From: Marivita lacus
GTDB lineage: Bacteria > Pseudomonadota > Alphaproteobacteria > Rhodobacterales > Rhodobacteraceae
Direction: 5' to 3'
Length of the DNA stretch: 64,000 bases
NCBI RefSeq assembly: GCF_014637725.1
Contig: NZ_BMFC01000005.1
Coordinates: 124,001-188,000, forward strand
The notes below the pieces were generated by a model. That model was not told where the DNA came from. It saw nothing but the letters and a program-made list of their open reading frames with translations, and did not search any database. A program made the translations under genes and the position numbers. This document shows, piece by piece, positions 1 through 8,700 of this stretch. The first letter of the stretch is position 1. Each line of letters begins with the position of its first letter.

Positions 1-92
1 CCAAGCTGATCCGCCAGATCCTGCGCCGGGGTCTGACCATTGCGTTGCAGCAGCGCGAGCAGCTTGATGTCTTTGGGGTCGAGCGGTGCCAT
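1..92 (-). CDS. Lrp/AsnC-family transcriptional regulator (5' fragment)
   Basis: Only the first 30 codons lie in the window; the gene runs off the left edge. The start reads MAPLDPKDIKLLALLQRNGQ, then TPAQDLADQL, which is the typical opening of the Lrp/AsnC winged helix-turn-helix (an L-D-x-x-D-x-K-L-L type lead followed by a helix). It is divergent from the hydroxyphenylpyruvate dioxygenase gene, with starts 126 bases apart, so it is probably the local, amino-acid-responsive regulator of tyrosine/phenylalanine breakdown. The link to hppD is inferred from position; the family is clear even from this short piece. Confidence 0.8.
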   Translation of the reverse strand, partial: MAPLDPKDIKLLALLQRNGQTPAQDLADQL

Positions 93-218
93 GCGGGCAT
101 TGTGCAGGTTTTCTTCAATTCATGCAAGTTTCACGCATGTTTGACGCCGATGCCCAACGAGATCGGTCACACCCTGCAGACACTTGGGCCTATTCTGATG
201 CCAATCAAGGAGGATCTC

Positions 219-1313
219 ATGGGACCATTTCCGCACGACGCACCGAAAGCCACGATTTCAATCGACAACCCCGCCGGGACCGACGGGTTCGAATTCGTCG
301 AATTCGCGCATCCTGACCCGGACCAGCTGCGCGACCTGTTCACCAAGATGGGCTACACCCACACCGCCACGCACAAGACCAAGCAGGTCGAGCTTTGGCA
401 GCAGGGGGACATCACCTACATTCTGAACAACGAGCCCGGCAGCCACGCCATGCGCTTTGTCGACGAACACGGCCCCTGCGCCCCGTCGATGGGCTGGCGC
501 GTGGTGGATGCCAAACACGCCTATGACCGCGCATTGATGCTCGGAGCCACACCCTATGACGCGCCGGACAAGGTGATGGACGTACCTGCGATTGTCGGCA
601 TTGGCGGTTCGCTGATCTATTTCATCGACAGCTATTATCGGCAGAACCCCTATAACGCCGAATTCGATTGGGTGGCGACCGCCAATCCCGAAGGTGTCGG
701 CTTCCATTACCTCGATCACCTGACCCACAACGTGCACCAAGGGAACATGGACACGTGGTTTGACTTCTACGGCAAGATCTTCGGCTTCAAGGAAATCCGG
801 TTCTTCGACATCGAAGGCAAGCATTCGGGGCTGCGCAGCCGCGCGCTGACCTCGCCCTGCGGACGCATCCGCATTCCGATCAACGAAGATCGGGGCGAGA
901 CCGGGCAGATCGTCGAGTACCTCAAGCGCTACAAGGGCGAAGGCATCCAGCACATCGCGGTTGGTGCACGCGACATTTATGACGCAGTGGACGAGATCGC
1001 GTCACGCGGTCTGAAATTCATGCCCGCGCCGCCCGAGGCCTATTACGAGCTGAGCAAGGATCGTGTGACCGGCCATGAAGAGCCGATCGACCGCATGAAG
1101 AAACACGGCATCCTGATCGACGGCGAAGGCGTGGTCGGCGGGGGCGAGACCCGCATCCTGCTCCAGATCTTCTCGAAAACGGTGATCGGGCCGATCTTCT
1201 TTGAATTCATCCAGCGCAAGGGGGATGACGGGTTCGGCGAGGGCAATTTCAAGGCGCTCTTCGAGTCCATCGAAGCAGACCAGATCGAACGCGGCGTGCT
1301 CAAGGCCAGCTGA
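219..1313 (+). CDS. hppD: 4-hydroxyphenylpyruvate dioxygenase
   Basis: Non-haem Fe(II) enzyme converting 4-hydroxyphenylpyruvate to homogentisate in tyrosine catabolism. The 364-residue length fits bacterial HPPDs. It has the two-domain vicinal-oxygen-chelate layout, and the iron ligands are visible: His167 in YLDHLTHNV, His245 in GIQHIAV and Glu329 in FFEFIQRKG. The C-terminal GDDGFGEGNF stretch that closes over the active site is present. The open frame extends upstream, but ATG 219 follows a near-perfect AAGGAGG at 207-213, and the extension shows no family similarity. Divergent from an Lrp/AsnC gene and convergent with nadE, 17 bases away. Confidence 0.97.
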   Translation: MGPFPHDAPKATISIDNPAGTDGFEFVEFAHPDPDQLRDLFTKMGYTHTATHKTKQVELWQQGDITYILNNEPGSHAMRFVDEHGPCAPSMGWRVVDAKHAYDRALMLGATPYDAPDKVMDVPAIVGIGGSLIYFIDSYYRQNPYNAEFDWVATANPEGVGFHYLDHLTHNVHQGNMDTWFDFYGKIFGFKEIRFFDIEGKHSGLRSRALTSPCGRIRIPINEDRGETGQIVEYLKRYKGEGIQHIAVGARDIYDAVDEIASRGLKFMPAPPEAYYELSKDRVTGHEEPIDRMKKHGILIDGEGVVGGGETRILLQIFSKTVIGPIFFEFIQRKGDDGFGEGNFKALFESIEADQIERGVLKAS

Positions 1314-1330
1314 CCTGCGCGGCGCGGCCC

Positions 1331-2992
1331 TCAGCTTGGGTCGCGCCAGCGGTTCACGATGGGATAGCGCCGGTCCAGCCAGAAGGCGCGTTTCGACAGG
1401 CGCGCACCGGGGGCGGACTGGAAGCGTTTGTATTCGCTGATGTAGAGCAGATGCTCGATCCGCTTGGCATCGGCGCGGTCATACCCCGCCGCCACGCAAT
1501 CCGCGATGGATCCGTCCTCGTCGACGAGGATCTGCAAGATACCGTCCAGCACCGGGTAATCGGGCAGCGAGTCGCTGTCCTTCTGATCCGCCCGCAATTC
1601 GGCGGACGGGGGCTTGGTGATGATCGCCTCGGGGATCACGTCGCCCTCTGGCCCCTTCATCCAGTCGCGGTGATTGGCGTTGCGCCAGCGGCAGGCATCG
1701 AAGACGCGGGTCTTGTACATGTCCTTGATCGGATTGTAGCCCCCCGCCATGTCGCCATAGATCGTTGCATAGCCCACCGCGACCTCGGACTTGTTGCCGG
1801 TGGTCAGCAGCATCTCTCCGAACTTGTTGGACAGCGCCATGAGCAGCAGGCCGCGAATGCGCGACTGCACGTTTTCCTCGGTCAGGTCTGGTTTTGTGCC
1901 TTCGAACAAAGGTGCCAGCGTTTCGGTCACCGCGTCACGGGTTTTCCCGATCGGGACAAAATCGTACCGGCAACCAAGGTTTTCCGCGACCGCCTTGGCA
2001 TCGTCCAGCGATCCCTGCGAGGTGTATTCCGACGGCAGCATCACGCAGCGGACATTCGCGGCCCCCAGAGCATCCACCGCGATGGTCGCCACGATGGCAG
2101 AGTCGATCCCCCCGGAGAGGCCCAGCAGCACCTGCTTGAACCCGGTCTTGGCCATGTAATCCCGCAGCGCGGTGACCATGACGCGGTAATCCTGTTCCAT
2201 GGAGTCCGGGTGCCGGGCAAAATCACCGTCCAGCGCGCGCCAACCCGCATCGGAGCGTTCCAGATCGACATGGCTGATCACCTCGTCGAAGGTCGGCAGT
2301 TGCACCGCAGGCACACCGCCGGGGTTGAGCACGAACGATCCGCCATCAAAGACCTGGTCGTCCTGACCGCCCACCATGTTGAGGTAAATCAGCGGCAATC
2401 CGCTTTCCACCACGCGGGCGACCATGTGGTTCAGCCGTGTCTCGAACTTGTCGCGGAAATAGGGCGATCCGTTGGGCACGAGGATGAACTCCGCGCCACT
2501 TTCCTCAAGCGCCTCGACCACGTCGGGATACCATGCATCCTCGCAGATCGGCATGCCGATGCGGACGCCGTTGATGGCCACCGGCCCCTGCATCATGTCG
2601 CGCGAGAAATGGCGCACCTCATCGAAGACGTTGTAATTGGGCAGGAAATACTTGTGCACCACCGACGCGATCCGGCCACCCTGAAGCGTGAAGTAGCTGT
2701 TGTGCAGCTTGAGATCCTCGCCCACGGACGGGCCGCCGATACACAGCGCGGGACCATCGGCGCAGGCGGCGGCAAGGGCTGCGATTTCGGCCTGCACAGC
2801 CGCCACGAAGGCGGGCTTCATGATCAGGTCCTGCGCCTGGTAGCCGGTGATGAACATCTCGGGCAGCGCCACGACGTCGGCCCCGGCAATCCTGGCCGCG
2901 TCCCATGCCGCGCGCGCCTTGGCGGCGTTGCCCGCAAGGTCACCGACTGTTGGGTTCAACTGCGCCAGAGTGATGCGGAACCGGTCCGACAT
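1331..2992 (-). CDS. nadE: glutamine-dependent NAD+ synthase
   Basis: Last step of NAD biosynthesis: amidates nicotinic acid adenine dinucleotide using ammonia released from glutamine. The 553 residues contain an N-terminal nitrilase-type glutaminase domain (about 1-260) with the Glu45, Lys114 and Cys150 triad (the cysteine in MPICEDAWYP), and a C-terminal synthase domain with the ATP pyrophosphatase loop GLSGGIDSA at about 291-299. The start at 2992 follows GGGAAAGGGAG on the minus strand; an upstream in-frame extension of 21 codons exists but has no family support. Convergent with hppD. Cytoplasmic housekeeping enzyme. Confidence 0.95.
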   Translation of the reverse strand: MSDRFRITLAQLNPTVGDLAGNAAKARAAWDAARIAGADVVALPEMFITGYQAQDLIMKPAFVAAVQAEIAALAAACADGPALCIGGPSVGEDLKLHNSYFTLQGGRIASVVHKYFLPNYNVFDEVRHFSRDMMQGPVAINGVRIGMPICEDAWYPDVVEALEESGAEFILVPNGSPYFRDKFETRLNHMVARVVESGLPLIYLNMVGGQDDQVFDGGSFVLNPGGVPAVQLPTFDEVISHVDLERSDAGWRALDGDFARHPDSMEQDYRVMVTALRDYMAKTGFKQVLLGLSGGIDSAIVATIAVDALGAANVRCVMLPSEYTSQGSLDDAKAVAENLGCRYDFVPIGKTRDAVTETLAPLFEGTKPDLTEENVQSRIRGLLLMALSNKFGEMLLTTGNKSEVAVGYATIYGDMAGGYNPIKDMYKTRVFDACRWRNANHRDWMKGPEGDVIPEAIITKPPSAELRADQKDSDSLPDYPVLDGILQILVDEDGSIADCVAAGYDRADAKRIEHLLYISEYKRFQSAPGARLSKRAFWLDRRYPIVNRWRDPS

Positions 2993-3156
2993 GGGCCATC
3001 TCCCTTTCCCGATATCGCCGGTGACATAGCAGAACCCCGCGTAAGGGAAAGTCACTTGTCGGTGGCAGGCCGGATAAGAGATTGTCTGACCCCGCCGCCT
3101 CGCTTAGGTTTCGGGCAGGACGTCTTGGCAACGGACATGAGTGGGATAGCAGACAG

Positions 3157-4554
3157 ATGAGACCGGGCAGCAAAGTCATTCTGGGTGCGGCCATAGCACT
3201 GTCGCTCGCGCTGGGCGCGCAGGCGCAGGATGGCGAGGTTCAGACCAAGCAATACGACGATGGCGGTGTCTACGAGGGCACGTTCCTCAACGGGTTGCAG
3301 CATGGCACCGGCACCTACCGGCTGCCCAACGGCTACGAATATACCGGCGACTGGGTCGAGGGCGAGATTCGCGGTGATGGGATCGCGCGGTTCCCGAACG
3401 GATCGGTCTATGAAGGCCAGTTCGTCAAGGGCAAGCCCGAGGGGATCGGCAAGATCGTGTTTGCAGATGGCTCGACCTACCAGGGCTCGTGGCTCGACGG
3501 GAAGATCACCGGGCAGGGCGTGGCGCTCTATGCCAACGGCGTGCGCTACGAAGGGTCGTTCCGCAACGCGCTGCACCACGGGCGCGGCACGATGCAAAGC
3601 CCCGGTGGCTATGTCTACGAGGGCGATTGGGTCAACGGCGTCAAGGAAGGCAACGGCACCATCAGCTATCCAGACGGGTCGGTCTACGAGGGCCGCGTGG
3701 CAGATGGCGACCGCGAGGGGCAGGGCAAGCTGACCATGCCGGACGGCCTGACCTATGTCGGCATGTGGAAAGACGGCCAGATTGACGGCACCGGCACGCT
3801 GACGCAGTCCAACGGCGATGTCTACGAAGGCGAATTGGTCGCCGGGCGTCGCAATGGTCAGGGCACTGTGCGCTATGCCAATGGCGATGCCTATGAGGGC
3901 GAGTTCAAGGACGATCTGCGCCACGGACAGGGGACGTTCATCGGCACCGACGGCTACCGCTACGAAGGAGCGTGGGTCGCCGGACAGATCGAGGGCCTGG
4001 GCAAGGTCACCTATCCGGACGGATCGATCTACGAGGGCCAGTTCCGGGGCGATCTGGCGAACGGTGAGGGCAAGATCACCTATCCAGACGGGTCCACCTA
4101 TGAAGGCGCCTGGGTCGATGGCGTGATCGAAGGCGAGGGTCGCGCGGTCTACGCCAATGGACTGGTCTACGAGGGCGAATTCAAGAACGCCCGCAACCAC
4201 GGCTTTGGCGTGATGACCTATCCCGATGGCTACAAGTACGAGGGTGAATGGCTTGACGGCCAGCGCCACGGTCAGGGCACCGCGACCTATACCGATGGTA
4301 CCGTCTATGTCGGCCAGTTCGCGGAGGGGCAGCGTCACGGTCAGGGCGAGATCACCATGGCAGATGGGTTCAGCTATGTCGGAGACTGGCAGAACGGCGA
4401 GATCAGCGGTCAGGGGACCGCGACCTATGCCAATGGCGATGTATACGAGGGCACGTTCCTCGATGGCAAGCGGCAGGGCACCGGCACCATGCGCTACGCG
4501 TCGGGCGAAGAGGCGACCGGCGAATGGGTCAACGGGGCGTTGACGGACGGGTAG
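3157..4554 (+). CDS. exported MORN-repeat protein (18 tandem repeats)
   Basis: 465 residues. Residues 1-24 are a Sec-type signal peptide (basic start, hydrophobic stretch, cut near AQAQ-DGEV). From residue 39 to 452 the protein is 18 head-to-tail MORN repeats of exactly 23 residues, consensus YEGxFxxGxxxGxGxxxYxDGxx, plus a 13-residue partial nineteenth. Position 5 of the repeat alternates Phe and Trp through most of the array. MORN repeats form extended beta-hairpin solenoids that bind lipids or proteins; no enzymatic domain is present, so the role is unknown, probably periplasmic scaffolding. The start at 3157 was chosen because it begins the signal peptide. A 428-codon frame open on the opposite strand is a by-product of the repeats. 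Confidence 0.88.
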   Translation: MRPGSKVILGAAIALSLALGAQAQDGEVQTKQYDDGGVYEGTFLNGLQHGTGTYRLPNGYEYTGDWVEGEIRGDGIARFPNGSVYEGQFVKGKPEGIGKIVFADGSTYQGSWLDGKITGQGVALYANGVRYEGSFRNALHHGRGTMQSPGGYVYEGDWVNGVKEGNGTISYPDGSVYEGRVADGDREGQGKLTMPDGLTYVGMWKDGQIDGTGTLTQSNGDVYEGELVAGRRNGQGTVRYANGDAYEGEFKDDLRHGQGTFIGTDGYRYEGAWVAGQIEGLGKVTYPDGSIYEGQFRGDLANGEGKITYPDGSTYEGAWVDGVIEGEGRAVYANGLVYEGEFKNARNHGFGVMTYPDGYKYEGEWLDGQRHGQGTATYTDGTVYVGQFAEGQRHGQGEITMADGFSYVGDWQNGEISGQGTATYANGDVYEGTFLDGKRQGTGTMRYASGEEATGEWVNGALTDG

Positions 4555-4560
4555 GACAAA

Positions 4561-4591
4561 GTTTGCAAACTCGGCGCGCGGGTTTGCAAAC
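4561..4591. repeat. paired GTTTGCAAAC palindromes forming a hairpin
   Basis: The 10-base perfect palindrome GTTTGCAAAC occurs at 4561-4570 and again at 4582-4591, centre to centre exactly 21 bases. It lies in the 36-base gap between the convergent MORN gene and zincin gene and overlaps the zincin stop codon. The two copies can pair to a 10-base stem with an 11-base GC-rich loop, so it may act as a two-way terminator (no T-run follows), or as a two-site protein-binding element on one DNA face. The same core is seen as GGTTTGCAAACC at 21629-21640. Confidence 0.5.
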
Positions 4592-4983
4592 TACTCCCAC
4601 CAGCGATCCACCTCGGCAATCTCGTCGTCAGACCAGCCAAAGTGATGCGCGATTTCATGCACCACGATATGGGTCACCAGATCCTGAAGCGTGACAGAAT
4701 TTCGGTCGCGCCATTCGGCAAGGATCGGTTCGGCGTACAGCCAGACCCGATCCGGAAAGGGTGACGGGTCACCCGCGGATTTCTCGGTCAGGGGAATCCC
4801 GTCATAAAGCCCGGTGAGTTCCAGCGGATCGTCGATCTCGAGATCTTCGAGGATATCCTGCGGGGGCCAGTCCGTGACCTCCAAGAGCACATCCTGACAC
4901 AGATCCCGAAACGGCAAAGGCAGCCCGGTCAGGGCTGCCTCGGCGTAGCGTGTGATGTCGTCGATATCATCTTGCGCGGTCAT
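4591..4983 (-). CDS. metallopeptidase family protein (zincin-1 type)
   Basis: 130 residues. The C-terminal half holds HIVVHEIAHHFGWSDDEI, an extended zinc-protease motif HExxHxxGxxD with His109, Glu110, His113 and the downstream Asp119. This matches the small zincin family PF06262, whose members are single-domain cytoplasmic proteins of about 120-140 residues; the biological substrate of the family is not established. The start ATG at 4983 gives the expected length. No signal peptide. Convergent with the MORN-repeat gene; the next gene upstream (MBL-fold) is on the same strand 42 bases away. Confidence 0.85.
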   Translation of the reverse strand: MTAQDDIDDITRYAEAALTGLPLPFRDLCQDVLLEVTDWPPQDILEDLEIDDPLELTGLYDGIPLTEKSAGDPSPFPDRVWLYAEPILAEWRDRNSVTLQDLVTHIVVHEIAHHFGWSDDEIAEVDRWWE

Positions 4984-5025
4984 GCGGGTATCAGCACCGC
5001 GCAGGGTGACCGCGTCAAGATGCGA

Positions 5026-5952
5026 TCAGAGCAACAGCTGGTAGCTGTGCGGCACGTAGTGGAAGCCGTCACCGCGCGTTTCGACATAGCCCACACCCGG
5101 GAAGGGCATGTGGTAGCCGATGAACGGGACGGAGTCCGCAGCCAGCATGCCCAGCACGCTGCGGCGCGACGCGGCGGCGGCGGCCTTGTCCATGTCGAAG
5201 CGCACTTCCCAATCCGGGTGCGCCAGCGACCAGACATAATGGTTGGCCAGGTCCGCGAGGATCAGCAATTGCTGGTCGTTGCTGTCGAGCATGTAGGTCA
5301 TGTGACCCGGCGTGTGGCCGAAGGCGGCCTTTGCGCTGATGCCGGACGTGACGCTGTCGCCATCGCCAAGGAACGACATTTTCTCGGCCAGCGGTTTGAC
5401 GTTGTTGGCAAAGCCTTCGTTGTCGGTCCCGGACCAATGGTCGAATTCGGCCTGCCCGGTGATGTAGGCGGCATTGGCGAAGGTCTCGGCGCCATTGGTC
5501 ATCAGGCCGCCAATGTGATCGCCGTGCATGTGGGTCAGCACGACATGCGTCACGGCGTCGGCGGAATAGCCCGCCATCTCGACCGCCTGTGTGGTGGCCG
5601 CGCCATCAAGGCCGGTGTCGAAGAGGATCAGCTCGGCGCCAGTGTTGACGAGCGTGGGCGTGAAGAAGAACTGCGCCTTGTCGACGGGAATGCGCGCTTC
5701 GGCGGAAACGGCCGCGAATTCGTCGGCACCGACATTCATGCCGAAAATGGTCTGCGGTTCTTCGACGGTGCGGCTGCCGACCAGCATCGTGGTGACTTCG
5801 AAATCGCCAACGCCAAAACGGTTGACGCGGGGAATCTGCGGTCCCTGTGCGTGACCTGCGGCGTTCGCCTTGGTGAAGCCAAGACCAGCGGCCATCGGGA
5901 TGGTGGCTGCGCCGGCAAGAAGCGCACGGCGTGACATGGAATGTTCGGACAT
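5026..5952 (-). CDS. MBL-fold metallo-hydrolase, Tat-exported
   Basis: 308 residues. The N-terminus MSEHSMSRRALLAG followed by a hydrophobic stretch to about residue 32 is a twin-arginine signal (S-R-R-x-L-L), so the enzyme should be exported folded. The metallo-beta-lactamase fold is shown by THMHGDHIGGL (His141, His143, Asp145, His146), preceded by LFDTG and followed by a GHTPGHM segment with the next metal-binding histidine. Substrate cannot be told from sequence; relatives include lactonases, beta-lactamases and alkylsulfatase-like hydrolases. ATG 5952 is preceded by GGGGAGAG at good spacing. Divergent from gltX. Confidence 0.9.
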   Translation of the reverse strand: MSEHSMSRRALLAGAATIPMAAGLGFTKANAAGHAQGPQIPRVNRFGVGDFEVTTMLVGSRTVEEPQTIFGMNVGADEFAAVSAEARIPVDKAQFFFTPTLVNTGAELILFDTGLDGAATTQAVEMAGYSADAVTHVVLTHMHGDHIGGLMTNGAETFANAAYITGQAEFDHWSGTDNEGFANNVKPLAEKMSFLGDGDSVTSGISAKAAFGHTPGHMTYMLDSNDQQLLILADLANHYVWSLAHPDWEVRFDMDKAAAAASRRSVLGMLAADSVPFIGYHMPFPGVGYVETRGDGFHYVPHSYQLLL

Positions 5953-6118
5953 ATTGGTCTCTCCCCTGTTTCAATGAGCGAAGTGTAGCGGTCCTTTGCA
6001 ACAAGAAGAGTGCCTTCACGCCAACGTGATTGTGCATTCGCGCAGCCTGTTGGTGCGGGGGTTTCTGGACAAAAGCACGCTGTTATGGGAAAGCGCGACC
6101 CAACAGGAGTCTCATCCC

Positions 6119-7456
6119 ATGATCACCACCCGTTTCGCGCCGTCGCCCACCGGTTACATCCATGTCGGCAACCTGCGCACCGCCTTGTTCAACCACCTGA
6201 TCGCCCGAAAGTCCGGCGGCACGTTCATCCTGCGGATCGACGACACCGATCCCGAGCGCTCGAAAGAGATCTATGTCGATGCGCTCAAGCAGGATCTGGA
6301 ATGGCTGGGCCTGACATGGGACCGGGTCGAACGGCAGTCGGAACGGCTGGACCGCTACCGCGACGCGGCCGACAGGCTGCGCGAGATGGGGCGGTTCTAC
6401 GAGGCGTTCGAGACCCCGACCGAACTGGACCTCAAGCGCAAGAAGCAGCTGAACATGGGCAAACCGCCGGTCTATGACCGCGCGGCGCTGGCGCTGTCGG
6501 ACGACGACAAGGCCAAGCTGCGGGCAGAGCGGGGGGATGGCGTCTGGCGCTTCAAGCTGGATCAGGAACGGATCGAGTGGACCGACGGCATCCTTGGCGA
6601 CATTTCCATCGACGCGGCCAGCGTCAGCGATCCGGTGCTGATCCGGGCGGATGGTCAGATCCTCTATACGCTGGCGTCGGTCGTGGATGACACCGAGATG
6701 GGCGTGACCCATGTGGTGCGCGGATCGGACCATGTGACCAACACCGCGACGCAGATCCAGATCATCCGCGCGCTGGGCGGCACTGTGCCGTCCTTTGCGC
6801 ACCATTCGCTGCTGACCGGCCCGCAGGGCGAGTCGCTGTCGAAGCGTCTTGGCACGCTGGCGTTGCGCGACTTGCGCGAGCAGGGAGTGGAACCAGAGGC
6901 GCTGCTGAGCCTGATGGCGCGGCTGGGATCGTCGCAGCCGGTGGAGTTGCGGCTGACGCTGGACGAGATCGCGGACGGCTTCGATCTGGGCCAATTCGGC
7001 TCGGCCCCGACCAAGTTCGATTTCGAAGACCTGTTTCCGCTCACCGCGCGCAAGCTGCACGCGCTGGACTACGGCGTGATGAAGGACGATCTGACCGCGC
7101 TGGGCGTGCCCGAGGACAAGGCCGAGGCGTTCTGGACCGTCGCGCGTGAAAACATCACCACCCGGCATGACATCGCCGCGTGGTGGACCCTATGCGCCAA
7201 CGGGGCCGAACCGCTGGTCGCGGACGAGGATGCCGAGTTCATCGCCGAAGCCATGGCGCTGTTGCCCGAGGGGCCGCTTGGACCGGATGCATGGGGCAGC
7301 TGGACCAACGCGGTGAAAGAAGCGACGGGCCGCAAGGGCAAGGGTCTGTTCATGCCGCTGCGCAAGGCGTTGACCGGACAGGAGCGGGGGCCGGAAATGG
7401 CCGATCTGCTGCCGCTCTTGCAGACCATTCCGGCGCGGAAGCTGGCGAAATCCTAA
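6119..7456 (+). CDS. gltX: glutamyl-tRNA synthetase
   Basis: Class I aminoacyl-tRNA synthetase charging tRNA with glutamate. 445 residues. The catalytic signatures are FAPSPTGYIHVGNLRTAL (HIGH-type motif HVGN at 15-18), LRIDDTDPERS, and a KMSKS-type loop ESLSKRLG around residues 238-245. The C-terminal third is the anticodon-binding region. Rhodobacterales usually carry two gltX genes and lack GlnRS, so this may be one of two copies; the other is not in the window. The ATG at 6119 follows CAGGAGT and starts exactly at the family N-terminus; the longer open frame upstream is noise. Ends overlap the convergent DUF2254 gene by 4 bases. Confidence 0.95.
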   Translation: MITTRFAPSPTGYIHVGNLRTALFNHLIARKSGGTFILRIDDTDPERSKEIYVDALKQDLEWLGLTWDRVERQSERLDRYRDAADRLREMGRFYEAFETPTELDLKRKKQLNMGKPPVYDRAALALSDDDKAKLRAERGDGVWRFKLDQERIEWTDGILGDISIDAASVSDPVLIRADGQILYTLASVVDDTEMGVTHVVRGSDHVTNTATQIQIIRALGGTVPSFAHHSLLTGPQGESLSKRLGTLALRDLREQGVEPEALLSLMARLGSSQPVELRLTLDEIADGFDLGQFGSAPTKFDFEDLFPLTARKLHALDYGVMKDDLTALGVPEDKAEAFWTVARENITTRHDIAAWWTLCANGAEPLVADEDAEFIAEAMALLPEGPLGPDAWGSWTNAVKEATGRKGKGLFMPLRKALTGQERGPEMADLLPLLQTIPARKLAKS

Positions 7457-8700
7457 GCGCCGTTGGCCTTTTCCTTTAGCATTGCGAGGTGCTCCGGGTC
7501 GTCGATCCTGCGTTCGATGATCCGAAGCGCGCTTGCGCGGGTGGACTCGGCGGAATGTGCAAGATCGCGCCAATCGCTCTTGCTCAGCCGGTTGGCCGCC
7601 TTGAGCATTTGCGCCATCACGTCAAAGCGGTTGCCGCCGTCCTCCATCAGGCTGTCATAGCCATCGTGCAACAGGTCCCCGGCCGTGACGGTTCCGATGA
7701 TCACCCGGTCATATAACGGGGTGGTGTCGCGGTCTTCGGCGCACATCTCCGTGCCAAGCTGCCACAGGATGCGTTCGATCCGGTGGATCACGTCGATCGC
7801 GGTGCCGGGATCGTTGACGCCGGGCGACAGGGCGCGCGACGCCACTTCTGACAAGATGACAAGGCCAAAGCGGGCATCCTGTTCGACGGTGCGTTCATCC
7901 CCCAGGGTGAAATTCTCGAGCAGCGTGTCAAGGTCGCAGTCGCCGTGAACATATCCAAGCGGTGTGCCTTTCAGAACCCAGCTGCCAGGCGGGGTGGTCA
8001 CCCACAGGGTTGCATCACCATCAGCAAGCTGTCCGTTCAATTCGCCAAGGCTGATATATTGCACAAAGCCCGTCACGGGCGACATCAGCACGCTGGCATC
8101 ATCGGGCGCGGGGGGCGCATTTTTCGCCGGACGCGCCCCAAGGTTGGGTGTCTTCGCCAGGCTTTCGAGCGGTTGCCGGGCAGCAGTCTCGACCGCGGTC
8201 AGCGTGTGGTGCAGGCTGCCCAACTGGCTGAGATGCGCGATCCAGCGCAGGATCGCCACGACGATCATCACGATGCAGACCATCGTCATTGCGAACACGA
8301 TGACGGCTGCTGATTCGCCGTACAGCTTTGCCCGGAACATCACGATCGAGGCCAGCGAGAACAGAAAGGCTCCGACGAAGACCGACATCACGTTCAGCGT
8401 CGTCATGTCCTGCATGAGGATGCGGTAGACCCGTGGGGTGGCCTGACCGGCGGCTGACCTGAAGGCCTGCACCATGATGCCCAGCGAAAAGGTGGTGACC
8501 GCCAGCATCGACGAGGCGAGGATGTTCAGGATCGGCAACACCGCATCGCGCGAGAACCTTTCGACCATCCATTCCGGAAGCGACTGGTCCAGCAACGGCG
8601 CGATCAGCGCAACCAGAAGCGCCGCAGCCCCGAACGCTGAAATCCGGATGCCGGGACGGCGCCAGAGCCTGCTGAGCCAAAGAAGGACCCGTTCGCGCAT
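7453..8700 (-). CDS. DUF2254 domain inner-membrane protein
   Basis: 415 residues. Four hydrophobic segments lie in the first 160 residues (about 20-40, 55-80, 105-125 and 130-155), followed by a soluble C-terminal domain with DPGTAIDVIHRIERIL, characteristic of the DUF2254 family of predicted membrane proteins. Function unknown for the family. The start codon shares one base with the stop of the upstream gamma-glutamylcyclotransferase-like gene (TGATG), so the two are translationally coupled. The 3' end overlaps gltX tail to tail by 4 bases. Confidence 0.85.
   Translation of the reverse strand: MRERVLLWLSRLWRRPGIRISAFGAAALLVALIAPLLDQSLPEWMVERFSRDAVLPILNILASSMLAVTTFSLGIMVQAFRSAAGQATPRVYRILMQDMTTLNVMSVFVGAFLFSLASIVMFRAKLYGESAAVIVFAMTMVCIVMIVVAILRWIAHLSQLGSLHHTLTAVETAARQPLESLAKTPNLGARPAKNAPPAPDDASVLMSPVTGFVQYISLGELNGQLADGDATLWVTTPPGSWVLKGTPLGYVHGDCDLDTLLENFTLGDERTVEQDARFGLVILSEVASRALSPGVNDPGTAIDVIHRIERILWQLGTEMCAEDRDTTPLYDRVIIGTVTAGDLLHDGYDSLMEDGGNRFDVMAQMLKAANRLSKSDWRDLAHSAESTRASALRIIERRIDDPEHLAMLKEKANGA

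Noticed and set aside
1451-3160. 569-codon open frame antisense to nadE
   Set aside because: Shadow of nadE; composition is that of a reverse-complement frame.
3052-4338. 428-codon open frame antisense to the MORN gene
   Set aside because: It arises because the regular MORN codons contain no stop in the complementary frame; no ribosome site and no family pattern.
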